The notes beneath the pieces were generated by a model, which was not told the origin of the DNA, made no database searches, and worked only from the letters and a program-made list of their open reading frames with translations. A stretch of DNA of 64,000 bases, taken from assembly GCA_916048095.2 (NCBI GenBank), contig OU696574.1, positions 10,877,087-10,941,086 of the forward strand. The letters run 5' to 3'. Positions 11,701 to 23,800 of this stretch are shown piece after piece. Origin of the DNA: Sacculina carcini (Eukaryota > Arthropoda > Thecostraca > Sacculinidae). Position numbers and translations under genes: made by a program. Position 1 is the stretch's first letter. Every line of letters starts with the position of its first letter.

Positions 11701-13584
11701 GACAGGTTTAACAAGCTGGTCTTCACCAAGGGAAAGATGCAGCTCCTGGATGTGTGTTTACCACAGGCTGGGGAAAATTATCGTTTGATCGTTTTCGCAG
11801 TAAAAAAGCTATCGCAGAAGCCACTGCTGGACACTGGTATAGATAATACACGACGCTGTTACTGGTACTCACTCGTGAACGTATACTCGTACCCATCAGG
11901 GTTTAACACGGGCACAATGTAGATCGTGTACTGGGACAACAGGCGGGAGTACTGTGTCTGTCTCGTGCCCAACTCGTTGATAATGTGGAGAGCCACGGCT
12001 GGGGAGATCCACTCGCGAGCGTGAATGCCTGCGCATCACGTGATAAAATGCATTGAACAATTGAGAACAAGATAAAATTGGTCAATCGAAATTCACTAGA
12101 TATTAAAATACAGTGAATTAGCTGATGTTTACAAGTTTTGATGAGTTATTATACAGACAATTGTAGATAATTTTGTACATCTTGAAACTTTCATAATTAT
12201 TTAAGTGCGATCTAACTACGATATATGAAATATACTTATTCGGTGAGGTTGTTGATTCATTTGCCTTTATCTCGAATATTTGCTGCTTTTATATCTGCAA
12301 CACAACTTTTATATAGAAATAATAAACAAACCTGCTTCAACAATGATCTTCTCGGATCCTGTTCCGCATCTCATCATTGGAATCGAGCGTAAAAATGTAC
12401 TCTTGCCCAGTCTTACAAGGATGCAGTTTCCCTCACGACTTATTCTTCTCAAGAATTGCTTGATTTCTGACAAGTTTTGGTATTTGGTGAACATGTCGTT
12501 GTCACTGTGTAGATACACATTTGACGATACAGTTTGGACTTCCACATCGCTTTCAGGAATCACGCCAGTTGTTACATCAACAGCTCTCTGTGAATTTGCA
12601 TATCATTTGCTTAATCAATAAAATTAATTCTTACTATCTATAAATGTCACATATATTTTTGCTTGTGTAAATATTTAATTTAATACCGTAATATTGTAAT
12701 TTTGAGCAATTTTAGGAAAAATTATATCATTTTTTTTGCTTAAAAAATCCAAATAAAAAGAAAACAGAAATTTTAAAAGAACATATACAATTTTGCTTTA
12801 TAAAAATTTGGAAAAATTATATCGAACAAATTGCATTTTCATTTTTGAATACAATTATTAATCATTGGATATTGTTTTTATTTAGGAATTCTTCGAAAAA
12901 TCCGCTGGTATAAATTAAATTGATATTACTTTAAGTTATTTAATTTAACAAAACATGGGATGGTTTGTTATTATTCCTTAATTTTACTGAGCTCAACTTT
13001 TGAGTGAGCATTTTATTTTAATTATGTTCTCGCAGTACGTTATTGAACTGTCATAATTACCTGCACATCTGATATAAGAGTAGTGCTGGAGACACGGAGT
13101 TCAGCGAGACCAGTCCTGACTTGATGCTGCATTTGAGGAGACAACATCACGTCTACATGAGTGGCTCTTGGATGCAAATTGTTCCAAAAGTCCACACCTG
13201 CGTGTATCAAAGGCGTTCATTCCAGCATCTCAAAACCATGGATCACAGAAGCTGATTTGAGAAATTGCAGAAATTAGAACTAGATAAGTAGAAGATATTT
13301 ACATTATAAATAATGTTTATGCTGGATTAGTTTGCATTGTTTGTTTGCATCGGGCATTATCCTAGCGTAATCAAGTTATTCTGCAGTAATTCGTGTTTAC
13401 CTGGCAGTTTCTCATACTGCTGCAGAAGGGTGTATGATCGTGGAGTGACGTCCACTCTCAATACCACGTGGTCAGTGTATTTGGAGGCTGGATGATGAGC
13501 TAGCTGACCTTCTGCAATATGTAGCTGGACACATGCTATTACAACACATAAAACAACCAGATACTCTGCTATTGGAGCCTGCAT
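8756..13584 (-). CDS. Zinc carboxypeptidase A-like zymogen (M14A), copy 2, complete
   Basis: Seven exons (minus): 13584-13401, 13197-13061, 12587-12332, 12028-11873, 10006-9912, 9504-9371, 9086-8756; 1293 nt, 430 residues. The phases fit and all introns are GT-AG. Order: signal peptide (about residues 1-24, hydrophobic LVVLCVVIACVQL), activation peptide with VDFWNNLHP and FTKYQNLSEI, then the catalytic domain. Zinc ligands are in IHAREW (His195, Glu198) and SLHSYSQ (His320). Substrate residues are Arg250 (MWR), Asn267-Arg268 (LNRN), Tyr373 and Glu396; Cys261 and Cys284 match the family disulfide. Met380 at specificity position 255 suggests hydrophobic C-terminal substrates. A secreted digestive protease is likely. 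The start was chosen because the upstream in-frame ATG (13707) would lie before a TATA-directed transcript start. Intron 4 holds hAT and piggyBac DNA. Confidence 0.93.
10117..11826 (+). mobile_element. hAT transposon inside intron 4 of copy 2
   Basis: Ends CAGTGGCTGCCGCGTGCGA (10117) and CTATCGCAGAAGCCACTG (11826) are terminal inverted repeats. Flanks CTGAATGT and CTGGACAC match the uninterrupted site CTGGATAC in copy 3, a decayed 8-bp duplication. Inside are broken plus-strand transposase pieces: VMKPVTICLYRL with AEVNAYMGILLPTL (~10965-11010), then 11199-11474, and the hAT dimerisation domain (KYNTALSSSAAVEHIFSTAD ... RPKRANMTSDRFNKLV, 11608-11750). It is inactive. A piggyBac fragment fills its 5' part. 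Confidence 0.85.
10127..10761 (-). pseudogene. piggyBac fragment within the hAT element
   Basis: About 80-90 percent similar by eye to 2045-2690, in the same orientation. It encodes on the minus strand the piggyBac N-terminus (MNEVVALLDN...DVDEVEAD). Its right end reads CGATTAATGGG followed by TTAA (10762-10765), as expected for a piggyBac terminus beside a TTAA target. The left end is lost: no matching terminus or TTAA is present there. Confidence 0.7.
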
Positions 13585-13714
13585 TTTACCTCGTTCAAGA
13601 AAGGTCGTGCCGCCTATTAGCACCGGTATCAGAAAGCTAATACTGAGTAACTGACAACTATATCTTCCCTCCAACAAGCTGGGTATTATATGAGTAGTCT
13701 GTAGCACCGGTGAA

Positions 13715-13722
13715 CTTATATA
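13715..13722 (-). promoter_or_regulatory. TATA box of carboxypeptidase copy 2
   Basis: Minus-strand TATATAAG lies ~130 nt upstream of the chosen ATG (13584). A transcript starting 25-30 nt below it would exclude the upstream ATG at 13707. Copies 3 and 4 have the weaker TGTATAAT at the same place (~25790 and ~28237). Confidence 0.6.
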
Positions 13723-13969
13723 CCGTTAGCAAGGGTGTTGAACAGGTCCCATCTGGACAACAGAGTATTCAAATAGCTTTGAAAACTAAACCGCAATGAT
13801 TGATTCACCGGAAACTATCACTCCTTACATGGTGATTTTCTTGCAAAAACGCAAATATATTCATTGTTTAAATTTCACAGTCACTCGTATGATTTCAATG
13901 TTATATCTGAGATCTGCAGTTCTAGATGATCAAATATCATGCAGTTCGACCAATTAAGATACCTATATT

Positions 13970-16900
13970 CGGTGGTTGCCGCTTGCGATAAAATGGGCGA
14001 TAAACGACAAACGATAATTACCGCTGAGGTCAAACCTTTTATTGTTTATCGATTATTGCAATGTTTTCTAAAATTATCGCTCATTCACTTACCGCTATTC
14101 CCATTAAAAATGACGAACGATAAACGATAATTTCAAAAGACGGTTTTTGTAAAAATAATAACAGGTGTACGGCTGCAATAGTTACAACAGCCCGCCTGAC
14201 GTTTCCAGACCAGTTCAAGCTGAGAGTATGTGTAGGGTAGAGACTATAAGGATCAACACTGACTTGCAAGTGAATCCTGAAAAGCCTAATATGAGAGCTA
14301 CCAAGTGTGTGGATGTAGCTGGCCAAACATATTATTATTAACAGCTGCAGTGCGCCAGTTCTGCAGTCCAGTTCAGTTAGCTGGAGTTCTCGAGTTAGGA
14401 GGGTGTGTGTCGCTCTCTCCCATGCGCCTTGACTCATCCCAACCATAGCCCCTTCATGTTTTCCCCACCCTTGAAGAAGACATCAATGAGAGGCTCATCA
14501 GGAAGATCGTCACCTCCATCACATTCACACCTAACCCTTTCCCCTCCAGCCGGAGCCAGGACATAATGACACAAAAAACCCAAGGAAGTCATCGACGACC
14601 CCTTTGCCTTCCTGGAGAGCCCCACTGTCACGGAGGAGGATGGGACCAACATTGAGGAGCTCATAAAGAATGAGGTGGACTACTGGGGCAGGAGCAATGT
14701 GGCATAAGTGAAACCTGGGTAATTCCCCTGTATGTACAGGGATAAGTGATATCGCTGTTCAAGTACAACACGGCCATGCCCAGTTCTGCTGCCGTGGAGC
14801 GCATGTTCAGCACTGCTGGAGACGTCGTCAAGCGAGACAAATCGAGACAAACTGTATCGAAATTTCCTTCTCCAGAAAAATGTGTCAAATCATGAATCCT
14901 AAAAACATACAGAAATAAACTAAATTAAGTGGTTCGGAAAGCTAAAAAAGAATATTATCAATTAAAAATTGATCAAGCCCGAGGCAACTCCAAGGAAACG
15001 TGGAATGTCCTTAGAAAAGTTATCAGTACTAAATGCCGTGATAACATAATGAATCTAAAAAACCCTGACAATTCACCCATGGACAACGAAGATGCAGCTG
15101 AAGCTTTCAACATTTTCTTCACTAATGTGGGTCCTAATATAAATAAACATATTTCCGAACACGCTTATGTCAATCAAACTTCGCCGTTCAGCTCCACTCT
15201 CTTTCTGACACCTTCCACTCCTAGAGAAGTTCAAAATATCATTGCTAATCTGAAAAAGACTTCATCCAGTGACAATATAGACTCGCGGCTACTTCATCTG
15301 ATATCTCTTGAAATATCATACTATTTGTCACACCTGATAAATTTATGCTTTGAAACATCGATATTTCCAGATATTCTCAAAATTGCTACTGTTATACCAC
15401 TGTACAAGGGTGGGGATTCAACCGCCATAAGTAATTATAGACCTATCTCCCTCCTCTCGAATGTCTCTAAAATCATTGAAAAGGCCATACATAAGCGGAT
15501 ATATGATTTCATTGAGAACAATAACCTTAACTCTAACTATCAATTTGGATTTCGCAAAAAACATTCGACTGAACACGCTCTTTTGTATTTTGATGAAATT
15601 GTTAAAGACGCCCTGGAAAAAGACAAACATAGCGTGGGTATTTATTTGGACATTTCCAAGGCCTTCGATTGCATGAGCCACAACATTTTGTTGAAAAAGT
15701 TGGAACATTATGGTATTCGTGGACCTCCGTTAAATTTAATACAAAATTATTTACACAATCGCAAACAACGGGTGAAAATCAGTGACTGCTACTCATCTGT
15801 TGGCAATATTACATGTGGAGTTCCGCAAGGTTCAATTTTGGGGCCATTACTTTTCATTATTTTCATAAATGATCTAATATCATCCTCAAGTGAGTCCACT
15901 ATATGTTTTGCTGACGACACTAATGTATTTGTTGTAGACGAAAATATCATAAGTATACAAAACAGAATAAACAGCTTCATGAATAATCTTTCTAACTGGT
16001 TCAAAAACAACAATCTGAGTCTGAATCTGAAAAAATCAGTTATTCAATTTTACTCCAAAAAAAGTGTTGATTGTCCCGTAAATGTCACACTGAATAATCT
16101 ATCCTTGCCCTGTAAGCAAACTGTCAAATTTCTTGGAATACATGTTGACTCTGACTTCTCGTATAAGTCACAAATCTCAAGCGTCTGCAACAAAGTTGCA
16201 CAAGTAAATGGGGTGATTAGTCGAGCACAAAGGTTCCTCAATCCAAAACTACTTCGTCTACTCTACAATTCGCTAATATTGCCGCATCTAAATTATTGCA
16301 GTTTGGTATGGGGCATCAATCACAAAAGTTTTTTACTGCGCATCTTTAAGCTATAAAAATGGTCTCTGAGAATTATTCTTGGACTTCGCAAATACGACAG
16401 TGCGACCCATAAATTCAAACAACATCAATTTCTAACATTTGAACAAATTGTCAGCTACAAAATATTGCTATTCGGATTTCATCATATGAACAAATCTCTG
16501 CCTGTAACCTTACAACGCCTTGCTGTCATAAATCGTGAAAATGTTAATAATACAAGACATCACAATCTTTTCGAAGTGCCCTTTTCTTTCAAATCATTCC
16601 GACTAAGGTCATTGAAATTTCGCCTACCCAGAACGTGGAAAAATAATTGCAATCCTGTCACTGACGTATCATTAACTACCTTCAAATCCCGAACAAATCA
16701 ATTGCTGATTGATGAGGTATAGTCCTATTTGATGTCTTCTTCAAAACAGTGTGAACATGTGTGCTGTGTATGAGTTGTACATATTAATGTTGTTGTACTT
16801 TTGTATTAAACTTGAAATGGCAAGTTTAATTGTTTGTTTTTTTATATGTTATATTGTCTTTTTATGGCAAGCAAACAAGCCTTTGCGGCTTATACTGTTT

Positions 16901-17277
16901 TTATTTTGAATTGTTTTTATGTGTATGTGTGCCAAATAAACGTCAAGCCCAAACGTGCAAACATGACCAGCGACAGGTTTGAGAAGCTGGTCTGCACCAA
17001 GGCAACATGCAGGTCCTGGATGCTGTCTTGAGGGTGGAGAAGAGGAAGGGATAATCTGAGTCAGAGAGGGAGAGAGACTGACGTGGAATAGAACTTGTAG
17101 GCCATAGACTGGTTCCAGTGATAGTTTTTGTCCTTTTGAATTAATTTTCACTGTGGAAGAATAGCTTGTATGTTTTTTTTAAAATATTTCAACTAAATAA
17201 AATTACTCCTAAATAAAAGTTAACTACTAACTAAATAAGTAACTACAACTAAATAAAGGCTATCGCAGAAACTACTA
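13970..17277 (+). mobile_element. Second hAT element, split by a nested LINE
   Basis: Begins CGGTGGTTGCCGCTTGCGATA and ends CTATCGCAGAAACTACTA, both close to the TIRs of the element at 10117. It is flanked by an exact 8-bp duplication CCTATATT (13962-13969, 17278-17285), and the empty site is preserved at 26046. Transposase remnants are at 14440-14830, with AEF-like blocks and the dimerisation segment KYNTAMPSSAAVERMFSTAG. They continue after the LINE at 16941 (VKPKRANMTSDRFEKLVCTK). It lies 390 bp upstream of the copy 2 start codon. Confidence 0.9.
14834..16940 (+). mobile_element. CR1/Jockey-like non-LTR retrotransposon, 5'-truncated, nested in hAT
   Basis: Flanked by CGTCAAGC at 14826-14833 and 16941-16948 (target duplication). 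Removing it rejoins the hAT coding frame. The open frame from about 14929 to 16356 encodes the end of the endonuclease-RT linker and a reverse transcriptase. Motifs are VIPLYKGGD, NYRPISLLS, FGFRKKHSTEHAL, LDISKAFDCMSH, GVPQGSILGPLLFIIFINDL and the catalytic FADDT (~15905), followed by KFLGIHVD. A TAA at 16354-16356 interrupts it; the frame then continues to about 16720 (WSLRIILGLRK ... LLIDEV). It ends with an AAATAAA tail. One nonsense codon and few other defects suggest recent insertion. Confidence 0.9.
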
Positions 17278-17285
17278 CCTATATT

Positions 17286-17770
17286 CAGTAAATCGCGGTA
17301 TAAAATCACTCGTGGCTTCTTCAGACGTTTTTATCTGCGTCCAAAGAGCAATGTGTATGCGTGTGTTTGCATTTTTGCTTGCTGGTATATGTTGTTTCAG
17401 TTCAATAAGATTTCTTAAGAACTAAAAAGCGTTTGCAATTTGAAGGTGTTGTGCGCCGATTCGAACATCTCGCAACAAGAACAATAGCCATAGCTATATA
17501 ACAAGAAGCCATGGCTATCTAGAATCTAGACTCTGGATGAACATACGACTTCATCCAGGCGACAGTTCAGAGACACAGTGTTAAGATGAGATTGCGGAAA
17601 TATGTGTGTGTGTGTGTGCGTCATTGCAACCTGATTCTCTACGTCTGCAGGTATGTATGTGTCAGTCTCGTATAAACAGTCGGTCCAGAACACTCGCCTG
17701 GTTCGGTTGAGTTGTTCCGTGACAACACACACGCCACAAGAATATATTTCGATAATCTTATAATGACTCA
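17286..17770 (+). repeat. Duplication-unit flank between copies 2 and 3
   Basis: The segment is both the distal upstream flank of copy 2 (interrupted by the hAT element) and the 3' flank of copy 3. It matches 26046-26516 through nearly its whole length (landmarks 'ttcttaagaactaaaaag', 'gccatggctatctagaatct', 'gaacactcgcctggttcgg'). It contains a short (TG)n. Confidence 0.75.
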
Positions 17771-17835
17771 GACACAAAAATGGAGCGACTTTCAATAAAG
17801 CGTATTTTAAATCGGATTATATAGGTAATTTGAAT

Positions 17836-20800
17836 TCAAATAGTATCAGTCATAGCCACGAAGGCTGCCATGGCTTCTTTGCCACTCGGCTTGATGAAGG
17901 AAGGCGGCAGGAGGAAACCGTGTCTTCCTTTATCACGAAGTTCGATCGTCGTGGTGAATTTCGACCGTCCTACTTCCAGGGCGAAATCCATTGAGGTTCC
18001 GCTGGCCGTGTACGTCATCAGATCAGGACCCGTGCCCACTCTGAATCTGGGCCCTCCAGCAGATATTATTGCCTCTTGTCCGACGGTAGCCACGCGCATG
18101 AATTCGCTGTGATTTTTGTGATGTTGGGAAGTGTAGTCGTAGTTGATTAGCACTAACTGACTGTAGCTGATAATTCACAAGAACAAACACAACTTTATGA
18201 GTCCGTCATAAGGTCGTCCTCATGAATTAGAACATGTGCAATGAATCAACTAAGCTATCAAATATTCATATAAAAGAATCAAATATTGACCAATCATCCA
18301 ATGTAGTGAACTAGCTCAATCTTAAAGAGTCTTCATGAATTTATCATAGCAAATTCTACCTCAAAGAGTAGTTTAAATCGGGTATATGTATATCTTTCTA
18401 TTGATTTCGTCCTTCTCCCCATAGTTTAATAACGTTAAACGCAGATGCTCATTGATTTTCTGCATGGCTGGGTTGAGTTAGTTACCTGTGCAACGTCATG
18501 TACATGTGAATGTTTCCAATGTGTTTTCTAATCAGACGACTCATGGCTTGCACTTCACGCTCGCTTTCTGGTCGTTCTCCATGATAAACATTAGAGCATG
18601 GAGCTGAGGAAGCTCCGCTCTGTGATCGTATATAAAAAATGTACTTCAAAATGTTACATGAAAAATGTTTGCTTCCTATGATTAATCATTCAAGCAATTA
18701 ATATCACTGCAGCGCAATAAGATCATAAAATGCAAACACAAATATAACCACTGAGTTATTTTTCCTCTGCTAGTTCATTCAATTATTTGTTAAATTTTGC
18801 TATACAATAATGAAGAGCGTTCCGAGTATCAAAACGATGCCTCACTCATATCAAGACGATCAAACAATACAGAATTACACAGTCAACGCCTAACCCAAAA
18901 GTGACCCGCAAACCTTGAGCCACCCAGTTATATAACCTCGGTGAGTTAACACACACAAACAATCATGCCTACCGGGCAATGTACCATTTCGCTCACTACC
19001 GGTAACTCCTAACCCATTGTGATCCTATAGTCCAAAATCAAACATACATTTACAATGACACAATAGGTGGCGCTTTATAGCTCTATACTACATACCCCCA
19101 CACTTCAAAGCTTTCCATATGCACTCCGCAATTTAGAGGGCAGCCATCGGTGACGTCCTCTCGACGACGGCTGCAGCTCGTGCGTGTCCGTCGTTGTCGT
19201 CCCGTCGTCTGGCACGTCATGACTGACCGAGGCTAGGCCGTTGCGGCGCTGTGTGCCCTGGTCGGTGACGACGGTCATCGGGTCGTGCCACAGGAAGTCG
19301 TCGTCATTCACTGCTTCCTTGGCTCTGGCCAACTGAGCCGGATTTCGCACGCTTCCGTCCTCCAACAGGAACGACGATCCTCTTCTGGCCACAACTTTTT
19401 GCGGCGGACTGAAACGCGGCTACATTTTCGGCACTCGTCCCGGAGAATGTACATGTAGCGCGTCGCCTGGATGGATCTTCGGCTCTCGTGCAGCGTGACG
19501 GCGATCGTAATTTTTCTTGTTGCGTCGCTGCTGTCGCTCCACGCGTGTGCGCACGTCTCCAGACGGCGTTCCAGCGCTCCAGAGCTCAACAGCGGCGTTC
19601 CCGCGGGGCCAGTAGACGGCTGATCGCAGGTGCTCAATATATCGTCGCTTCAGGAACGAATAAAAGTCGCCACCGACGAATTGGCGCCCGTTGTCACTGA
19701 CAATTTGGTCATGATATTCTTCTCGGGCGAACACGCTGTCGAGAAAGTTGATGAAGTCGAGAAAGTGACATCTCAGCCAACAGGGTCATACACACCTCCG
19801 CCCACTTCGAGTAGTAGTCGACGAGCGTCGCTGCGAACCGACAGTCGGGCGCTCTGTCCAGCGGTCCGACGATATCGATGCCCAGTTTCGCCCATGGTCG
19901 TTCGGGCAGTTCAATGGGTTGAAGTGGAGCGGTGCGCGTGTGGCTGCACAAGACCCTATCGCTCGTTTGGCATGTTGGCTTAGCGTCTGGCTTCAGCTGA
20001 ATGCGATGGCAGAACCCCGCAATTAGCGGCAGACACTCGTCCGTCGCTGTGGCATGGCCGGATACTGCGCTGATGACACCTTCACCAGGTCGTATTGTGA
20101 GTCCTAGATCAGCCATAGTGGTGAGTCCCAGAAGACCTCCAGACAAGGCCGTGTCGATCACGTAAAATTCAGAGCGTGCAGTGTGTTCTCCCACCTGTAC
20201 TGTTACCGGCATAGCACCTCCCACGTCCAGCGGTTTCCTACCCAAGCCGTAAAATCGGTCGTCCGTGTGCGTCACTTCCGACCCTTCCGAGAGTGTCTTT
20301 GCCAGGGGAAGGCTGGTAATTATCAGCCTTCCGCTGGCAAAGTCTGAGTGTTTCAGTTGAAGCACTCGCGCCGTTGTCAACCTGCAGACAGACTGTGGCG
20401 GGCGTACCATTGCTTACGGTTACAAGCGTATCACACATAATTTTCTTGCCTGCTAAGGAACACGACAAGATGGTGACGCTCTTTACCGGACACTTGGTTT
20501 TCTTTATACATTTTGACTGGCACACGGCAGCCCAGTGACCTGTTCGGCCGCAATTGTTACATTGAGATGTCCTGGCTGGGCAAAACTCGCTGCGTGGCGT
20601 TTTGTGATTGCGTCCACAGTGTGTGCACTTACTCTCCAATCGGCTGGTCGTCTTGCTGGCTGCGCCTCGAACAACGTTGGCTTGGCCGATACTTGGATCA
20701 CGTCCTGGAGCCGTCATGAGCGCTGATTGTCGCCTGGATAGCTCAAACGCCTCGGTCGTCTGCAGGAGTGAGTTGAGAGTCAACGTGGGATCTTGGAGAA

Positions 20801-23800
20801 AGTTCTCGCTTAGCAGCGGGTGAAGTGTCTGCTCAACTATTTGATCCCGGATGAGCTCGTCTGTCAACGATCCTAATCTCAGTTGGAGGCCAAACTGCGT
20901 AGTACAGAGACATAGTCTGCAGTCGTCTCCGTTGCAAGCTGCTTGCGTTGTCGGAACGCAAAACGCTCGACAATGACGTTTACTCTCGGGTCGTAGTAAG
21001 TTGTCAGTTGTCGCAAGACTTTCTGGCTCTCTGTTTTGTCCTCCCGCTTGCTTGCGGCCGGCAGCGAACGATAAACTTGTCGAGCCTCGGCACCGACACA
21101 ATGTAGCAGCAGGGCCCGACGTCGGGTGTCTGGGTACGACTCGACACCGATGGCCACCATGTAGTTCTCATAAGAGTACTTCCACTCGCCACAAGAAAAC
21201 TTGGGTTCTCCAGATGAGTGTTGGTGGTGTTTGTGTGGTGGTAGCGAATTTGCAATTGTGATTGGTATGAGGCTACAGTGTTTAGTGTTTATTATCAGTT
21301 CTTGTTAACGTGTATATCAGTGCATATCAGTGCTATCATTTCATCACCGTCCTCATCTTCATTGAATACATCTCTATTTTTCGTAACAGTACTACATCAC
21401 ATTAATCGGTTTCAAGCAATGGATCAGTATGCAGGCTCGAGGAATGACAGTCATCATGCATTGACTCAGTTGATCAATTGTATGAGACCCTCAACAAGTT
21501 TTGCCTCATTCAATTATAACTTACTTACTTAAATGAAATATTGCATGAAACATACTTGCACTTGTCGTGTGTTGTTAATTTTTTGCTATACTGATTTTGA
21601 TGACAATATATTCAATAAACTGAAATCAGCAGAATTCTCTGGGAAAATATTTGCATATTTATACACCCCAGCTAATTTGTCGGAGGTATATATACTCCCA
21701 TACCCTTAGGATCTAGGCCCATGGCTTCAACAGTAGAAATGAGCTTTTAGTGTTGAATACTCGGGTGAATAGTAATGAGTTTGTGTGAGTTTATGTGTGA
21801 AATTATCGTGCGTAAGAACTTACAGTTGACCATTTGTAGGCGAAGTTTCTGTTGAGGTCAACTCCTCTACAATCCGTTCCATTAATGTAGCTGCGTGATT
21901 TTCTCCACATACGATTAGCTGTAAAAATAACAGCCGTATTATTCAACTACCCCCAATCAATTTGCAATTTTATATAGTGATGGTCAACCATGTGTGCGAT
22001 AACTCCGGAATTGCTTAGTGCTGGATACTGGTATAGATAATACACGAGGCTGTTACTGGTACTCACTCGTGAACGTATACTCGTACCCATCAGGGTTTAA
22101 CACGGGCACAATGTAGATCGTGTACTGGGACAACAGGCGGGAGTACTGTGTCTGTCTCGTGCCCAACTCGTTGATAATGTGGAGAGCCACGGCTGGGGAG
22201 ATCCACTCGCGAGCGTGAATGCCTGCACATCACGTGGTAAAATACATTGAACATTTGAAAACTCGAAAAAATTGGTCAATTTAAATTGACTGAATATTAA
22301 AATACAGTGAATTAGCTGATGTTTACATATTTTGATGAGCTATTATACCGACTATTGTACATAGTTACAGTCGAAACCGATTAATGTCATATCGGTTGAT
22401 GTCATAGCTCGGTTGATGTCATACTTTTGCGGTCCCGTATGACATTTTCTCTATGCAAATGACATCGGATATTATCATACCCTTGTGGTCAGCCAGTCCA
22501 TGTGTTTGTGTGTTTGTCCATTCAGTCAAAATCATATTCATTCTTTGCATGCAGTGATTGTGGCAGCAGTGATGGGTACTGAGTTCACGCTACAGGATAA
22601 GTTGCAAATCTTGGACCAGCTCAAGGCTGGCAAGAAACAAAAGATCATTGCAAAGGACCTCGGCTGCGATCAGATAACAATCTCAAGGATTAAGAAGAAA
22701 GGAAGAGAATGTCGAGACATTGCGGTGACAAGCAGCAATCTGAGTCAAAAGTGCAAGAGATCGAGCAATCTTGCAGAGGTGGATGAGGCGGTGCTCATGT
22801 GGTTCCACCAGATGCGCGCTAAGAATGTACCCGTGAATGGGTCTCTTATGATGGAAAAGGTCAAGCAATTGGCGATTGAGATGGATTTTAACCGTCAATT
22901 TGCTGACTCGGCCGGCTGAAGCAGCGAGAAAACATCAGATTCGTGATGACACAAGAAGAGAAAGCGGCGGCTGATGTGGAGGGGACAAAGGAATGGATGG
23001 CAAGCGTGCTGCCCGAGGAGCTGGACGGCTATGCGCCAGGGACATTTTCAATCCAGATGAGACGGCACTGTTCTATAGAGCAACGCCATCAGGCACTCTT
23101 GCAGTAATTGGCAGCAAACCGACACAGGGAAAGGTGCACAAGGACCGGTTGACGGTGCTTATGGCAGCAAATAGCAATGGAACCGAAAAGCAGGCTTATG
23201 TCGTTGACAAGCGCCAAAATCCCCGATACTCCAAAAGACTGGACATAACTCCACTGTCGTACTTTTCCAGTGCCAACGCTTCGGTGACGGCGAAGATATG
23301 GACACAGATTTTGAAGGACTTTGACCGGAAAATACGCAATCAGCAGCGCATGATCGTGTTTTTGTCGACAATGCTACCTGTCACCGGCCGGACTCGGAAG
23401 AGGAGCTTAGCGTCGTGAAAGTGGTCTTCTTGCTGCCGAACACTACCTTACTTATCCAGCCACTGGACCAGGGCGTGATTCGCGCACTGAAAGTGCACTA
23501 CCGCATGCAGTTTGCCCGGAAAATGTTGGTGGCGATCGAACCAGGACAGTCTGTGGAAGAATACTTAAAGTGCATTCACCTTGTGCGGACAATTCACATG
23601 CTGAGACACGCCCTCTTCTTGGTGAAGCCCATCACAATGGAGAACTGCTTCCTCAAGGCGGGGTTTACGTCCACAGAGAGCAGCAACAGTTGCAGTGACG
23701 ATGATGATGACGATGAGCCGGACTTCACGAAGATGGCGGAGTTGAAGAGTTGATAACATTGGATGCAGAAGTGCAGTACTACGGCGAGCTGAGATCGTCA

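Noticed and set aside
19488..21261. Plus-strand open frames at 19.5-21.2 kb
   Set aside because: They are antisense shadows of the minus-strand Gypsy gag and integrase.
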